DNA of 64,000 bases from Progne subis subis (Eukaryota > Chordata > Aves > Passeriformes > Hirundinidae): assembly GCA_022316685.1 (NCBI GenBank), contig JAKJHU010000030.1, forward strand, positions 4,905,058 through 4,969,057, given 5' to 3'. The translations under genes and the position numbers were made by a program. This document shows positions 1 to 14,741 of this stretch, one piece after another. Positions within the stretch are counted from its first letter, which is position 1. Every line of letters begins with the position of its first letter. The notes beneath the pieces were generated by a model, which worked only from the letters and a program-made list of their open reading frames with translations, did no database searches and was not told where the DNA came from.

Positions 1-1019
<1,019 letters not shown>

Positions 1020-1098
1020 CTATTAATGAAAAACCTTGTTGTAACACCCATGGATGTTTCCAGCATAAATTGAGGAGTTTGTGTGTCAATACATTTTA

Positions 1099-1323
<225 letters not shown>

Positions 1324-2877
1324 TTAGTAGAAAAAGCTAATTATTTTAATAAACACACATATACCAGCTGAGGTACAATTCTTAATATTATTTTTACTAT
1401 TTCAAGTCCTGCACCATCACCAAGCTGAAAACCCAAGCCTCCAGTGTACTCTGTTGTATACAAGGAAGAAAAGCTGCACTTAGGAAGGAGCACAAGTCAG
1501 GAAGGGGCTCTGAGAAAGCTGCAGAAATCTCATTAGCCCATAAGACTAGATATATGAAAAGATGGTAGAGTGGCAGGAGAAAATGCAGCAAGTGGCAGCT
1601 GTTACAAAGTTTTAACATTTGTGAAAATCAGCTGGCTTCTCCTGTGTCACAAAGATGCATATTGTGTCAATAAAAATACTTTTAGAGGTACTTCTTGTGC
1701 CTATATGAGGCCTTTTGCAAATATTAACATAAGAACACCTACAGCACCAATGCCCCTAAACTAACAAAATTTCTTGGCTGGGTGGACATTCAAGCCTCAT
1801 TCAGGCAGCTATTCCACACAACAATACCAATGACCAAAAATACCTGTGATGAAATTCTGGGCAAGAGACATTTCAAAGAGATTCAAAACCAGCACTTACT
1901 TAGCTTAAATAATCTGAAATGATACATATACGAAATACATATGAGCTCAATGAAGGATCAAGCATTAACACAGCAAACCAGGGTAATGTAAACCATGTTT
2001 TGTTACTCCAATGGAGTAGTTTTTCCAGTAAAACTCCATAACTAGCTTTTCAAATCGTGCATGTAAAATCTCTTGTGTATTTAAACAGGGAAGTATCAAG
2101 ACTTGCTCAGTTTTCACACGTCCCTTCAAAGCCACAAGACATGTCTGTGATGTTTTAACTCAACTTGTGTATTTAAGCACAAAAGAGCAATAGTTCTCAA
2201 GTACAGCAGTTCCTTTTCATCCCTGTTCCTGTAAGTCTGGAAGAACACTGAAAAAAGTCCAAATAAATACCTGAAGTCGCATCCATGGGTACTAACTCAG
2301 TTCACTGTAATTTGCAAGTATCAGAACAATATGATGTTAACAAGACTGAAATCAGCTAAGTGATAGCTTAAAAACAGCAACTGTTTCACATAAAATTTTT
2401 TCTGGCGGACCAAGGGCGAATCACATTATGAAATCCCTTATTTGATGTTTTTGTTCTTTAAGCGCTGCTTTTGTCTTGAGCCATATTGTTGCATGTCATG
2501 GCCAAAGACAATTTGAAGTGAGCCTGGGATTCAGCTGATATACCACATTTTATATCCTTTCTTGTGACATTTTTAAATTAAGAATAAATTTGCAGATTAT
2601 ATTCTCTGAAAGACATCCACAGGCATTAAAGAGATGGGCATCTAATGTTTTCATGGGGAAAAAGGTTATTGATATTATTACTATATTCACATGACAGTAG
2701 CAACTTAGCAAATTTTTAAACTGAAGCTACAAAAATTACATGTGCCAGTCCTCTAAATAAGTAAATAAAGATTTCAAAAATAAAAATATTTAATATAATT
2801 TAAGCAGGAGAGAAAAGGCAACCTAGATAGTATTAATGAGAAATAAAAATAATTGGAAGGCTCTATCCTAGAAAAGT

Positions 2878-2939
2878 GGGGGGAGGAGATAAAAGGAAAA
2901 AAAAAAAAGAAAAAAAGAAAAAAAAAATATATATATATA
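2878..2939. repeat. Polypurine tract followed by (AT)n
   Basis: About 50 bp of nearly uninterrupted purines (G-rich then A-rich) on the plus strand, then about 12 bp of alternating AT. In the PABPC1 pre-mRNA it becomes a long pyrimidine tract, mainly U with scattered C. Simple-sequence DNA, probably length-variable. Confidence 0.9.
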
Positions 2940-5323
2940 CTGTGCATCTAGGACTGGCCACAGTACAAACTTGTAAGACTTCACTACTGCCCTGGAAGTC
3001 ATTGGAATTATTACTGCCAGCACCAATAGACATGCCAGCAACAAACAGTTCATTATTTCAAGAAGGAGTAACAGGGTTTCTTCCTTCACTATAAAAGAGG
3101 CTTTTCTAATTCATGCTAATTGCTTCTAGAATAATCCTGATACTCCTCAAAAATGTGTGTCCCTAGACAAACTTCTCAACCATCTGACTGAGAGTGGGTC
3201 CATGGGTCCTTTGCAAACATTCGCACTCTTAAGAAATAAAGAGCCTGTGTCACAGACCAGCACAATTTCTCCACGAGGACGGCGCAAAAACTCCAACAGT
3301 TCTCCTCACCTCTCCTTTGGAGCAGAAGTACAAGAAATGTTTCTGCCTAATCAACACCACACTGTCATTCCAAGGTACATTTTGAAAACATTACTAGACT
3401 CCATCTACAACCAGGTATAAGCTACTCATTAAAATTCCCAACGAGTGAAACTGGCTCGCTTTCATTACATTTCAGTCATAAAAGGCCGTGCGGGTTGCAG
3501 GAGGCAGCTCCATTCAGCAGCGAACTTGTTAGTAATGGACACACCTACCCGGGCTGTACTGCTGATTCTGCTGGCGCTCTCACTGAATGACTCACCAGCT
3601 CCCATTTTAGTCGGGAGCAACTGGACAGTCCACTTTAACAATTTCAAAATCACTCAGAATATACAATTAATACTGCCCTGTGCTAAAGGTAAACAGCAAT
3701 CGCTATGAAATATAAAAAAAACAACGGAAATATAACCCAGAGGATTCTGATGCAGTTTCAGATTACTCAAGAATATTACTAGTTTAGTGATTAAACAAAA
3801 TTGCTTGAGTTTTACTCCATACTATGACTCAAGTTCAGAAAAGTCACAACTCTGAAATGCGTGCATACCTCACACGTGTGTCATCAGGCCTAATTAGTTT
3901 TTAGAAGAGCTTTGAGATCCCTTGTTTACAGACAGCTGACGATGTCAAGCACACCTTCAAAGCTATTTTTCAAAATTCAAGGTAGTTGTTACTAGCTGTT
4001 CAACAGGCATAGCCTGAGATGTAGCTAAAAATTCGGCTAAACCCATAAAAGGTATCTAGCTTGGAATCAAAATAAAACCAAGATGATTGTAAGAATAATC
4101 ATTCATCCTCAAAACTCCTATTTCAAGGTCTCTGCAAATAAACATAATGACCTATAAAATGCCCCCAGCAAATGCTTTCTAGGTATCTGCCAAGAATTTT
4201 AAATTCTGAAAATCCTGAAGAAATACTGTCACCCAATACCACTGAAGTGTATTTTAAACAACTCCTTCCACATATGTGCAGATGCAGGTGTGATAAAGAT
4301 GAGAAATACTTTTAGCTGAACTGGACTGGTTATAGAGTAAAATATGTGTGTCTCCCAATACCTGAAAAACACTTACAACACCTGGAGTAACAACACCTTT
4401 CTAAGGGGCATATTCAAAAACTGAATTAAGCACTGCTCAGGTGAAAAAATTCTATTTGTTCCCACATTTGACAAATTACAAACTAAGTCACAAAAGGTAC
4501 TGGTTGCTCAGCTAATGACAATGATGAAATCAGCCCTTATGGAACTCTGTCAATACTAACGAGAAGCAGCATTTGAATCACATTCGTGCCCTGACATTAT
4601 TATATCACAGTACTGACCTGTGTTAACCCCTTATTTTTCTGAGAAACTGCAGGACATTTTTATTTAATGAAAGCAAAGTATGTCAAAACAAGCATTCAAA
4701 TCGTCTCATCCTAAAGAATGGGTGAATAAATCAAAAGCTCTCTGAACTGAGAGGACTGATAACAGGTGGAGTATCTGCCTCTTACGAAGGTGAGCCAGTA
4801 ACTTTTACTATTTACATACAGATACCATCGGCACACCGAAGTCTGATCTGATAATGGCTGTATGCTAAAGCTAATTCTGAAAGCCAGTTAAATCTAATTG
4901 CTTGAAAAGTTTGTAATTTAAGTACCTCACTTTCATATGCTTGAAAATGAAACCATCATAATAGAAAGCTGTTTATTTAACTGTACTTGAAATCACGTAA
5001 CTTCTAGTTGGCCAATTACTTTTTTTTAATTGGACTCCACAAAACTTAGAACCAGTCACATTCGGTTCTTTTAGTGAAAACAGCCTCCAAATGGATCACG
5101 CTGTATTTCCCAACATAAAAAAAAACTACAGAAAAAGTTTCTTCACCGATTAACTCTAAAGAAACAGCAACACTTCATGGAAAAACAAGTTTCATAAAAA
5201 CACAACTTGGGAGAAACAATGTCAGAGGATTTACTGCGAAGAGACACGAATGAGAGCACAGCTCGGGCTCCAGCCTCTGAGGAAGAAGCACAAGGAGGTC
5301 CGAGTAGTTTCATGCCCTCCCCG

Positions 5324-5331
5324 CACGTGAC
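5324..5331. promoter_or_regulatory. E-box CACGTGAC in PABPC1 intron 1
   Basis: A palindromic CACGTG core flanked by AC, reading GTCACGTG on the minus strand. This matches the preferred site of USF, MYC/MAX and TFE/MITF factors. It lies about 1.2 kb downstream of the predicted PABPC1 cap site at the island edge. Site recognition only; occupancy is inferred. Confidence 0.35.
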
Positions 5332-5504
5332 AGACCTGCCATGGTGTTTCAACAAACGCTTCGGCCTGGACGCCTGTGAAACTACCCAGCCACGCCAGTG
5401 CGTCCTACTTCCTTCTCCCGGCCTTTTAACCACGCACTCACACACACCCAGCTCCTGCGCGGTTATTAAAAGGTGCTAATGAGTGCGATGTTTTCCTTAC
5501 GCTA

Positions 5505-6503
<999 letters not shown>

Positions 6504-6517
<14 letters not shown>

Positions 6518-6550
6518 CGGCCGCCGCCCCGGCCGCGCTCTATATATATC
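6504..6550 (-). promoter_or_regulatory. PABPC1: PABPC1 core promoter: TATA-like element and TOP start
   Basis: On the minus strand the sequence GGATATATATAGAG (TATA at about 6548-6541) lies in otherwise GC-rich DNA. About 31 bp further downstream, at 6517, begins the tract CCCCCTTGTCCCCC (6517-6504), interrupted by one G. TATA-to-start spacing of about 30 bp puts the cap at the first C of that tract. PABPC1 is an established 5'TOP mRNA, whose translation is controlled by mTORC1 through LARP1, and a cap C followed by pyrimidines is the required signature. The exact start base is inferred. Confidence 0.75.
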
Positions 6551-6671
6551 CGCCCCGCCCCCCCGCCCCCGCCGCGCCGCGCGCCACGCACCGCGCCGCG
6601 CGCACCACGCACGCGCACCTGCGACCGGGGGCGGGGACACGCGCGGCGGCCGGCGAGGGGCGGCGGTTCCG

Positions 6672-6991
6672 GCGCGTGCGCGAGGGCGGGGGGGGGCGGC
6701 CGCGCGGGGAGCGCGCCTGCGCCCGGTTGCCGTAACGGGGGGCGGGGCGAGCGTGTGGGGCGGCTCGGCGGCAGAGCGCACGCGCGGGAGGGAGCGCACA
6801 TGTGCGCCGTTGGGGGAGGGCGGGCGCGGCGAAGGGCGCGTGCGCAGCGAGCGGACCAACGGCCGGCACGGGGCGGGGGTTAGCGGCTCCCTCGCGAGCC
6901 CCGCGCGCCCCGCCCCGCCGCTGGCCGGGGGCGGGGCGCGCGCCCGGGGTCGGAAGGGGGCGGGGCCGGGCCGGCCGCTCGGCGCGTGCGC
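6672..6991. promoter_or_regulatory. Cluster of NRF1-like GCGCNTGCGC boxes and a palindrome
   Basis: Near-copies of the NRF1 consensus occur at 6672-6681, 6713-6722, 6836-6845 and 6982-6991 (forms GCGCGTGCGC or GCGCCTGCGC). A perfect 14-bp palindrome, GCGCACATGTGCGC, lies at 6794-6807. The cluster is 150-480 bp upstream of the predicted PABPC1 start, the usual place for such sites in housekeeping promoters. It could serve PABPC1 or a divergent plus-strand transcript. Confidence 0.5.
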
Positions 6992-7350
6992 GGGGACGGA
7001 GCGCGGGGAAGCGGCGGAGGGAAGTTTGGAGGTGGTGCGGATCCCGGAGGAATGTTGTCACTAGGCCGGGAATAACCGGGGGTTTATGTTTAGGCTCTGC
7101 TCTGCTCGTTCCTTGAGTTCGGCGTGTTGTATCGCTGTGTTCTGTGCTGAAGAAGTTCGGGCTGTAGGTTGAAGGGCGTTGGGAGTTGACCGGGATCTTT
7201 TTGCAGCTCTGTGGGTGGGTGAGGTGACCACCGTCATCCCGGGCGGTTTGGGGAGGTGGTGTAAGGCCGCGTTCCAAACGTGCCTTTGGAAACTTGCCAG
7301 CTCAGTGTCGCGACCTGTGCCGTGTAGAGTATTTCTCAGGGAGAATCGCA

Positions 7351-7450
7351 CACAGAATCACAGAACGAATTAGGTTGCAAAAGGCCTGTGGGATCACCGA
7401 GTCCAGCCTTTGACTGAACATCACCATGTCAATTATACCGTGCCACAAAG
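7351..7450 (-). mobile_element. CR1 LINE 3'-end fragment, minus orientation
   Basis: The plus strand reads CACAGAATCACAGAA, then AGGTTGCAAAAGGCC and GATCACCGAGTCCAGCC. This is the reverse complement of a CR1 3' end with its ATTCTGTG-type terminal repeat. The match fades after about 100 bp, so it is a 5'-truncated, diverged copy just outside the CpG island. Confidence 0.85.
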
Positions 7451-9825
7451 TGCTGCTTAGCAAACATACAAACACTTGTCCTAAAGCCTAAACATTAGTG
7501 CAGGTGTGAAGCAGAAGCCAGATAATGGATTTGCAGAAGTCTTGGAGGTAATTGCTCTTTTATATTTAGTGTAGTTTGTCTTATTGGTTTTTTACTGTTC
7601 TTTACACAGTTTCAACATAAAGAAAAAGAATGGTCTGCACTTCTACATCTTGTTTTGTTTTCTTGTTTTATATTTTGTATGATGTTTCATTTCTCTTTGA
7701 CTCATATTTGCCATTATGGGTTTAAGTAGAGCCATAGGGGGGAGTACTTGTGGAATTTTACTGTCAAGTTTGAAGATTCCACTTGCACTCAGCAGCTGCT
7801 GCAGTTTCACTGCCTCTTGTTGTAGGTGACCAAATGCGCAGCAGAGCTGACATCTCCCCATGTGTTCCATGGCAAAGTGTGATGTCTTTGTTCAGCCCCC
7901 ACCCTGGCCTGGCTTTAAACTGAGGTACCAACTGGAATCTGAAGCAGCTGACAAATGAACACTTCCTGAGGTGGCAGTGGTGGCTTCTGTCAGCTGAGTA
8001 CAGCAGGTGGCCAGCCTCAGCAGTGTCTTATAGTGAGGTTTGATGTGTTTGATAAAATTTAGAGGATGATTTTTAGAGAAAAATAAAATTTCTCTCCTTT
8101 AAATACTGGTTAATGATGCCCTCCCTTGGATGTACTATGTACTGTTTCTGGTCTCTCCTTTCCTTACATGGTTCTGTTCTTCACCATGTCTTCTTTCCCC
8201 AAACTGTCCTTTTTCATACCTGCTTCCTCTTTCACACTTTTCTGTCATTGGCACTTGGTCATATTATTACATGGTTTTTGTTCCCTTGGCATGTTTCTAC
8301 TCTTTTCTTGTGAGTTCAGTTGCTCTGTTTCTACCCTTGGCACTCCCAGACAATGGCAAGATAGAGCCTAGAGCATGGTAAGTTATTTCTGTTTTACCCA
8401 ATTTAAGGAATCAAATTTGCAAGTTTTGTTCAGCACAGACAGGGACTTTTTGGAGATCTTGTCTCTTAACACGGTATGATTTCAGGGTTTTCTAACACTA
8501 AATGCGATTAAGGCAGTAAAAATGCCTTATATGGATATCCAGAAGAGTTCAAATTATTGTTTAAAAGCACTGTAGCTTTCCAAGTAAACTTGTCTAGTGT
8601 ATGTTCTTTCAGCAAAACAATATATTCTTGAGTCTTGTCCTCATAGATTGCACTCCTATGGCTTTGACCTAAAACAAGGATCTTAGTGGGAGTTTTACTG
8701 TCTATTCCCTTCCCACTGCCCTCCTCAAAGCAGCAAATAGGACTTAAGATAAAAGCCTTGTCACAGTAGGAGGTAGGTATAGCCCCTCTGATGGTGCTCA
8801 AAACAAGTATCGTCTCCTCCTCCTCCTCTAATAAACTGACTTTTCAAGACGTGGCTTAAGTGTTTTAAGGCAACAGGAAAGAAGACTTTCATGCTTCAGG
8901 CACAGAATTTGCATTAAACCTTGCATTCTGGTGCTGCAAAATTCTCTTAGTGATTTTGGATTAAACCTTGCAAAGGACCTGGATAGTTTGTGGGCTTGCT
9001 TCTGCTGATTGCCCACCAGAACTGCAGTCTGGAGCCCTGAGTGAGATTTGGGGTCTGGGAGGCTCCTGGCAGGAGAGCCCTTGTCAATTATTACCTGATA
9101 TTCTCATCTGAGTCTCTCCAAGATCTGTTTTAGCCTTGCTGCTCTCATGTTCTACATGCTTTCTGATAAAAGTTGCTGTAGAGAGCCTGTGTCGTCAGCT
9201 GTGCTTATTGCCCAGACCTGGTGTGTGTCGTGTCCTTGCAGGTGTTACATGTGGGTGGCTGGGCCTGGAAGTTGGCCTTCTTAGCAGTAACTACTTCTTT
9301 GAAATCCCAGGTTTGAGATTTAGCTAGAATATATAACTCAGTGTTTCCTTGTCCACTTTGGGGAATTGCAGTCAAACAGGAATTGAATGAGGGGCAATAA
9401 TTCTTTAATTATAAATCTTTTAAGTATTTTTGCAATCCAGATAAGTTACCTGGACACGTGTTGCCTCCTTTCAGCTCAATGTTCATTGAACTAACAAATA
9501 GGAAATAAGTAAAGTGTACACAATGTTTTTCACTGACAGCATTGAGAAATATTTCAGAGTTCACAGATACATTATTTCTAAGCATAAGTGTTACCAAAAT
9601 TAAATGAAGATCCTTTGTAACTAAAAGTTCTAAGCAGATACAAGAATTTTCTTTTGTTCCATTGGTATTATGATTTGTGAATGCAATTGATTTTTATTCA
9701 AGGCTATCATGGAAATAGGGAAGTTAGTGAAATTCATTCAGACTTCAATAAATTTTTTCTTGTGCCTAGAAATTATGACTTTTTAATACATGATGGATTG
9801 CACTAAACTGTTGGACATTATGCAA

Positions 9826-10050
9826 ACCCAGCTTTATGTTAGCCACAGGAAGCATTTTTAAATAGTATCTGTAAAGTGCCAGTATTGAAAACTTTCTTGT
9901 AATTAACCTGATAGTAAAAAAGGTTTTATTGTTTACCCAGCTTTATAGTTAGCCACAGGAAGCATTTTTAAATAGTATCTGTAAAGTGCTAATATTGAAG
10001 TTTGTTTTTTTTTTTAATTAACACAGCTGATAGTTAAAGTCTTATTGTTT
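9826..10050. repeat. Diverged 109-bp tandem duplication
   Basis: A unit beginning ACCCAGCTTTAT at 9826 repeats at 9935 beginning with the same 12 bases. Both units share GTTAGCCACAGGAAGCATTT, AGTATCTGTAAAGTGC, AATTAAC, CTGATAGT and a TTATTGTTTA end. The first unit is 109 bp; the second is about 116 bp because of an expanded T-run. The conserved core is nearly identical, the rest has several indels, so this looks like one local duplication of moderate age. Confidence 0.93.
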
Positions 10051-11665
10051 AGGATATGCACACTGCTTCTGAGTTCAGGAACTGCTCAATCGTTTTCACA
10101 TCTCAGCGTTTTCCTTTTCTGTTCAGCTACAAGGCACTGCCATATGCTAAAGTGGCACTGTGAAAGCTAAAACCTTGATGGTCTGTGTTAAAGAGATAAG
10201 GAAGAACACGTACCTCTTGAAGGGGAGTGCCAGTTTCTTTAAACTAAGTGCCTGACCGATAACACTGTTTGCTTCTGGTAGCCTACTTAGTCCTGATAGT
10301 CTTTTCAGTGCTAGATAATCTTTTGAGCCCAGTCAAACCCAGGTTCTGAGTAATTTGTTTTAAAAAAACATGTAGGAGAAAAAGATATGTCAAGACCTCA
10401 GAGCTCTGTATTTTGAGTCTTCTTGAATGTGGGCAGAAACAATTTTGCTCTCTTGTTTTTGGCACTATTCTTCATTCGTACAAAGAACCATATGTCTGTT
10501 TACTGAACTTGTGAAGGAGAAATAATTTTGGCAACAGAACAGGGAAAGAAGTGTCATTCTCAGGCAGTCATGACATGGGAAAGGTAATGGTTAATTACTT
10601 TGTAATGCGCCTGAAGCAAACAAAGCAACAGGTTTGTGCGGTGGGATTGTTTTCCCCAGTACTAAGTGCAGCTGAGGAAATAGGAATGTACTGAACCAAG
10701 TCTTGTCAGGAATATTGCCTCAAGTATACTTTGTCTCCCTCTCCTCACTTTAAGAGCTGGTTAATTACTGAGCTTTGGGAGGTATTATCAGGGTCGGAAA
10801 GATGGATGGGCAGAGGAGGAGGTACTAGAGCTGGGGCTGGGCAAGTGAAGGCTCTGGAGGAGAGGGACAGTGAGATGCAGGAGCAGGGCAAGTCCATGCC
10901 CAGCTGTCACTGACTGCGCTGAGGACAGGTTCAGCTGCTCTGGATCTTCTGACAGTTCTCTCTCACCCCCTCTTCCCAAGGGCTACTGTACTGTACTTGC
11001 TCCAGTCCCTGCCCCTAATACAGCCACCTCTTCTCAGCCACATCCTCTGCTCCATTTCACTCTGCCTGATACAATCCGCCCCCCTCACTAAGAAACCACC
11101 AAATCAAGACATCGTGAAAAACAGATTGGTGTTTCCCTCTGCCCTTTATTAGCTACAGTCAGAGCTGGTTAACTCAGGCTTGCTCCTTTCACCAGTATTT
11201 GCAGTATTTCTTCCTGAAGAGCTGACGTAGTATAATCAAAAACATTTGAGTATCATGCTGCTGTTCCTGAGTGTCCTCGAAGTGCCACACTGTGACTGTT
11301 AAGTGCTGTGTACTTGGGGAGACAAAGTTACTGCCATATTTCTATGCAAGCACCTAGATTGTAGACTGTTAAAGGTGCAGAATTTTGGGGAGGGAGTGGA
11401 GGGGCTTGTCTAGGGAAGAAACAGGAAGAAAGCATGGTAAGTATCCGATTCCATTCTCTCCCCAAGTGAGAACAGTGTGTCATCCCAACTGAGATCTTTC
11501 AAGCTTTTTCATATAAATCCTCCAAGAATGGCAGTTCAGTCATCTCTAAGGCAGTCTATTCTGGGGCCTTACTCTCCTTAACTTGCAAAATATTTTTCTA
11601 AAGTCTGACCCAAGTTTCCATTTTTGCAGTTCCTTCTCATTCTATCCCCAGTGGAACTGCAGAAT

Positions 11666-11711
11666 ATTTTTTTCTTTTCTTTGATTTTTTTTTTTTTTTT
11701 CTTTTCTTTTT
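11666..11711. repeat. T-rich low-complexity tract
   Basis: About 46 bp of T-runs with a few C, G and A interruptions, including one run of about 16 T. It could be the reverse-complemented tail of an old insertion or simple sequence. No neighbouring element was recognised. Confidence 0.8.
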
Positions 11712-13029
11712 GAAGTACTTTTTTTCCAAGAGAGCCATGCTGCTCTTCCAGGGGGTGCATTGAAAAGTGTTCTGGTCTGTGGTGCTGGCTCGGGCAGTGG
11801 GTCAGACTGGAGTGACCTGGCATGAACAGATAATCTGCCTCAGATGGGCACTGCTGAATTAGCATGCGTACTGGATAGTGATTCCTGTGCCAGCATGTGC
11901 CAATCTGTGATTCCCTGTTCCAGAGGAAGCTGCTACTGCTGTGCTGTGTGCACACCTTATGCATGATGAAGTGCCAGACCTTTCGTGTTGTGGGGATTTT
12001 GTGTGGCTATTCCCTTTACAAAAGGCTGATGGTAGTACTGTAAGAGTGTGTGTTGCTTCAGAGAAAAAATGGAACTTTCACTGGACCAGTTGTGGGTCAT
12101 TCAATTACCAGGAGAATCAGAAGGACCAAATAGCAAAAGGTGCTTTGGTCAGTTTCAACAGCTGTTCACTGTGATTTGAGCTTATCTATATATGGAAAAA
12201 TTTCTGTGTTCCATGGATACTGCTTTGCCCTGAAATTTTCTCACAGGTCTCAGTCTAGGCTCTTTGACCATTTTATTATGATCCTGCCACCTTTGATTCA
12301 GTAGCTTGTAATCTCCAGTGCTGCAATCCTGCTGGTCTGAGATGCCAGCCTGCAGCTCCTCTAGCGCAGCCCTGCAGGCCCTGCCGGCCTGTGATTAGTT
12401 ATCTCAACTCACACGGTGAGCCAAAGAAAACTGCAGGGACCATCTGAAAACCAAGTACAGAGAGGAAAAGTCAAAATGAAACTGAAGTAGAATGTGATTC
12501 ACAGGCCTGTGTGAAACTGAGGGAGGGCAGAGTGGATGGCAGGGCTGGGCTGTTTGTTTCCTGCAGCCTGATGCTGAGCACTGGGGTGAGTCTGCAGGGG
12601 CAGCGTGGCATGGGAAGGATGCATGCTGAGGAAGAAGGGTGCAGGATATGGAGACACATACTTGGACGAGAATTTGTTGACTTTCTGCTGGCTTGATTGA
12701 GCTCTCACAGGTCACATTGGTCCAAACATACTGGCTCCACCTGGAGCCACCCAAGGATCTTGCAAATCTGTTTGCCAGGCTCCCTTCTCCCTCTGCCAGC
12801 ACAATTTCTGTGCTGTGCTCCCATTTCCAGTGTGACTTTGCATTAGTGGCAGGCAGGACAAGCATGTTTTGGAGTTGGACACATGACCTGAGATCTGAGG
12901 CAGCAAGAGATCTGCAAATAGTAGAGAGAACTTGGAAACAGGATTGAAAGGATCTGTGATTGAGGGGAGCTGGTGACACGGAGGATAAAGGGGCAGATGG
13001 AGAACAAAAAAAAAGATGATAAAACTTCC

Positions 13030-13111
13030 AAGGTCCTGTGCAGTGCCAAGGGTTGTACTCATTGATTTTTGTGGGTCCCTTCCAATTCAGGATGCCCTAA
13101 GATTCTACATA
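13030..13111 (+). mobile_element. CR1 LINE 3'-end fragment, plus orientation
   Basis: The sequence CAGTGCCAAGGGTTGTACTC, then GGGTCCCTTCCAATTCAGGA and a degenerate ATTCTACAT end, is the sense 3' terminus of a CR1 copy. It is only about 80 bp long and diverged. Confidence 0.82.
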
Positions 13112-14741
13112 GGGAGTGCCATGAAACTCTGACCAAGGCACAGATGACAGAACCTGCATAAAGCCCCTGCTCATATAAGTTAACCAAATATGTTCCACTG
13201 TGAGGAGTTTATTTCAGTAAATGCTTCTGCCTTTAACCCAATTTTAGGACATTGCAGCTCAGTTTATTGTGTTGCCAAACTGTGGGCCAGACCACTTGCC
13301 CATAGCATGACATAGGTTTTGTGGCCAGAGCTGACCCTGTTCCCCTCTCCACTTCTGACACCACAGCAAAGTTCTTTTGGCACAAAGAGGTGGGACTGGC
13401 CATCAGCCACTGCCCTGTAATAATGGCTCTTACCTATGTGAGGTGGGGAGCAAGGTGCTGCTGTTGTTACGTACTGTGATAACCGTTCTGTTGAAGAATG
13501 AATGATTTGTGGTGTCTCTGGCTTCCAAAGTACTTGGGCTTGCAAGTGCTTTGGGACCCATTGTGGCCAGAGCTGGTGTTTTTGCAGACTGGAAGCATGG
13601 CCCTGCCTGGCCATCCTTTAGAGGGCACTGACTGACTGTGGTTCCGTCATCTGCTGCACGTACCCAGGGACTCATTGCCACTGAGAGAAGGACCATTCCT
13701 CTTTCCTGCTCCCTTCTTCCCTTGTCCTCAGGGCTTTCTCCCATTCTTCAGCCATGAAGAATGACTGACTACTTCCCTTTTAAGGGCTGGTTGGTTGCAG
13801 GGTTGGTTTTTATTTTTTGCACTGAGTTAATTTGGGATGTTTTAGTGATTTAGATCTGCTCCCAGAGTCAGAGCTGACACAACAAAGCAGCAGGGTGTGT
13901 GGCCCACAGACAAAGGGAAACTTCCAGGGCTGATAAAATGCTAAATGGCCTCCTGCAGAATTATGTCATTTGCAGCACAATTCTGGAAGAATAATTAACA
14001 CTAGTTTTTGGTCACCCTGTTTTGCCTGAAAAAGGGGGAGAGCAGAAGGGAAGGATAGTGATTTAAGGGATGACTATTGGTGAAAGGACTGAAGACAGAT
14101 GATCTGTCACAAGGGGCTTCAGATCCTGGGACTGGGAAGAAGATTTCAATGACTGTCCAGACCAAGGGGGATTTCACTAAGTCCTATGAGAGGTGCCTAG
14201 GGCAGGATTAAATGTCTAACATGTTTGGCTTGTGTCCCCTTTGTCCTCATAGAAGGGCAGGGCCCAGCTGGGGAAAATAGATGGTGTGTCTCTGGCTTAG
14301 CACCTGGGTCTCTCTGAAGACCCAAATTCCTCTCACTACTGCCACGTTATCAGTGTTAGATAAAACACAATTAATTTTTTTTGTCATGTAAGGTCATCAA
14401 TTTAGACTCCCAGAACTGCCTCCATCCCTCTCAACAGGTTTGTACCTTTCCCCTTGAGCTTTGTATGAGTCTGCAAAGAAGGAAAGTCACTGAACAGGGG
14501 AAGAGGAGCGCTGGGCTGGAAGTGGAGCAGAAGCTCTCCTGCCAACCAAGATAACCACAAAGCCAAAGGACCTATCTGGAGGTGGTCCTTGGCCCCTCAA
14601 CAACTGTTCTCCTTCCAGCTGAGAGTGACTCTGCTTCCCATGGTGCAAGAGAGTCAAACCTGTCCAGTTACCTGCAACCTGAAGGGGCAGGTAACAAAAT
14701 GCCAGGTAAAGCAAAAATTAGCAAAAGATGTAATGATATAC

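Larger units (their letters stand above)
7451..14735. other. Intergenic sequence without recognised genes
   Basis: The stretch from the PABPC1 upstream region to the solo LTR has no reading frame with a recognisable domain. The longest frame (minus, about 12404-12979) begins at a GTG, crosses ordinary sequence and matches no family I know. Elements seen inside are a short (TCC)n run near 8813-8829, a 109-bp tandem duplication (9826-10050), a T-rich tract (11666-11711) and a CR1 tail (13030-13111). Confidence 0.7.

Noticed and set aside
12404..12979. 191-codon minus frame
   Set aside because: It begins at GTG, not ATG, has no recognised domain, and overlaps other frames on both strands; best explained as chance.
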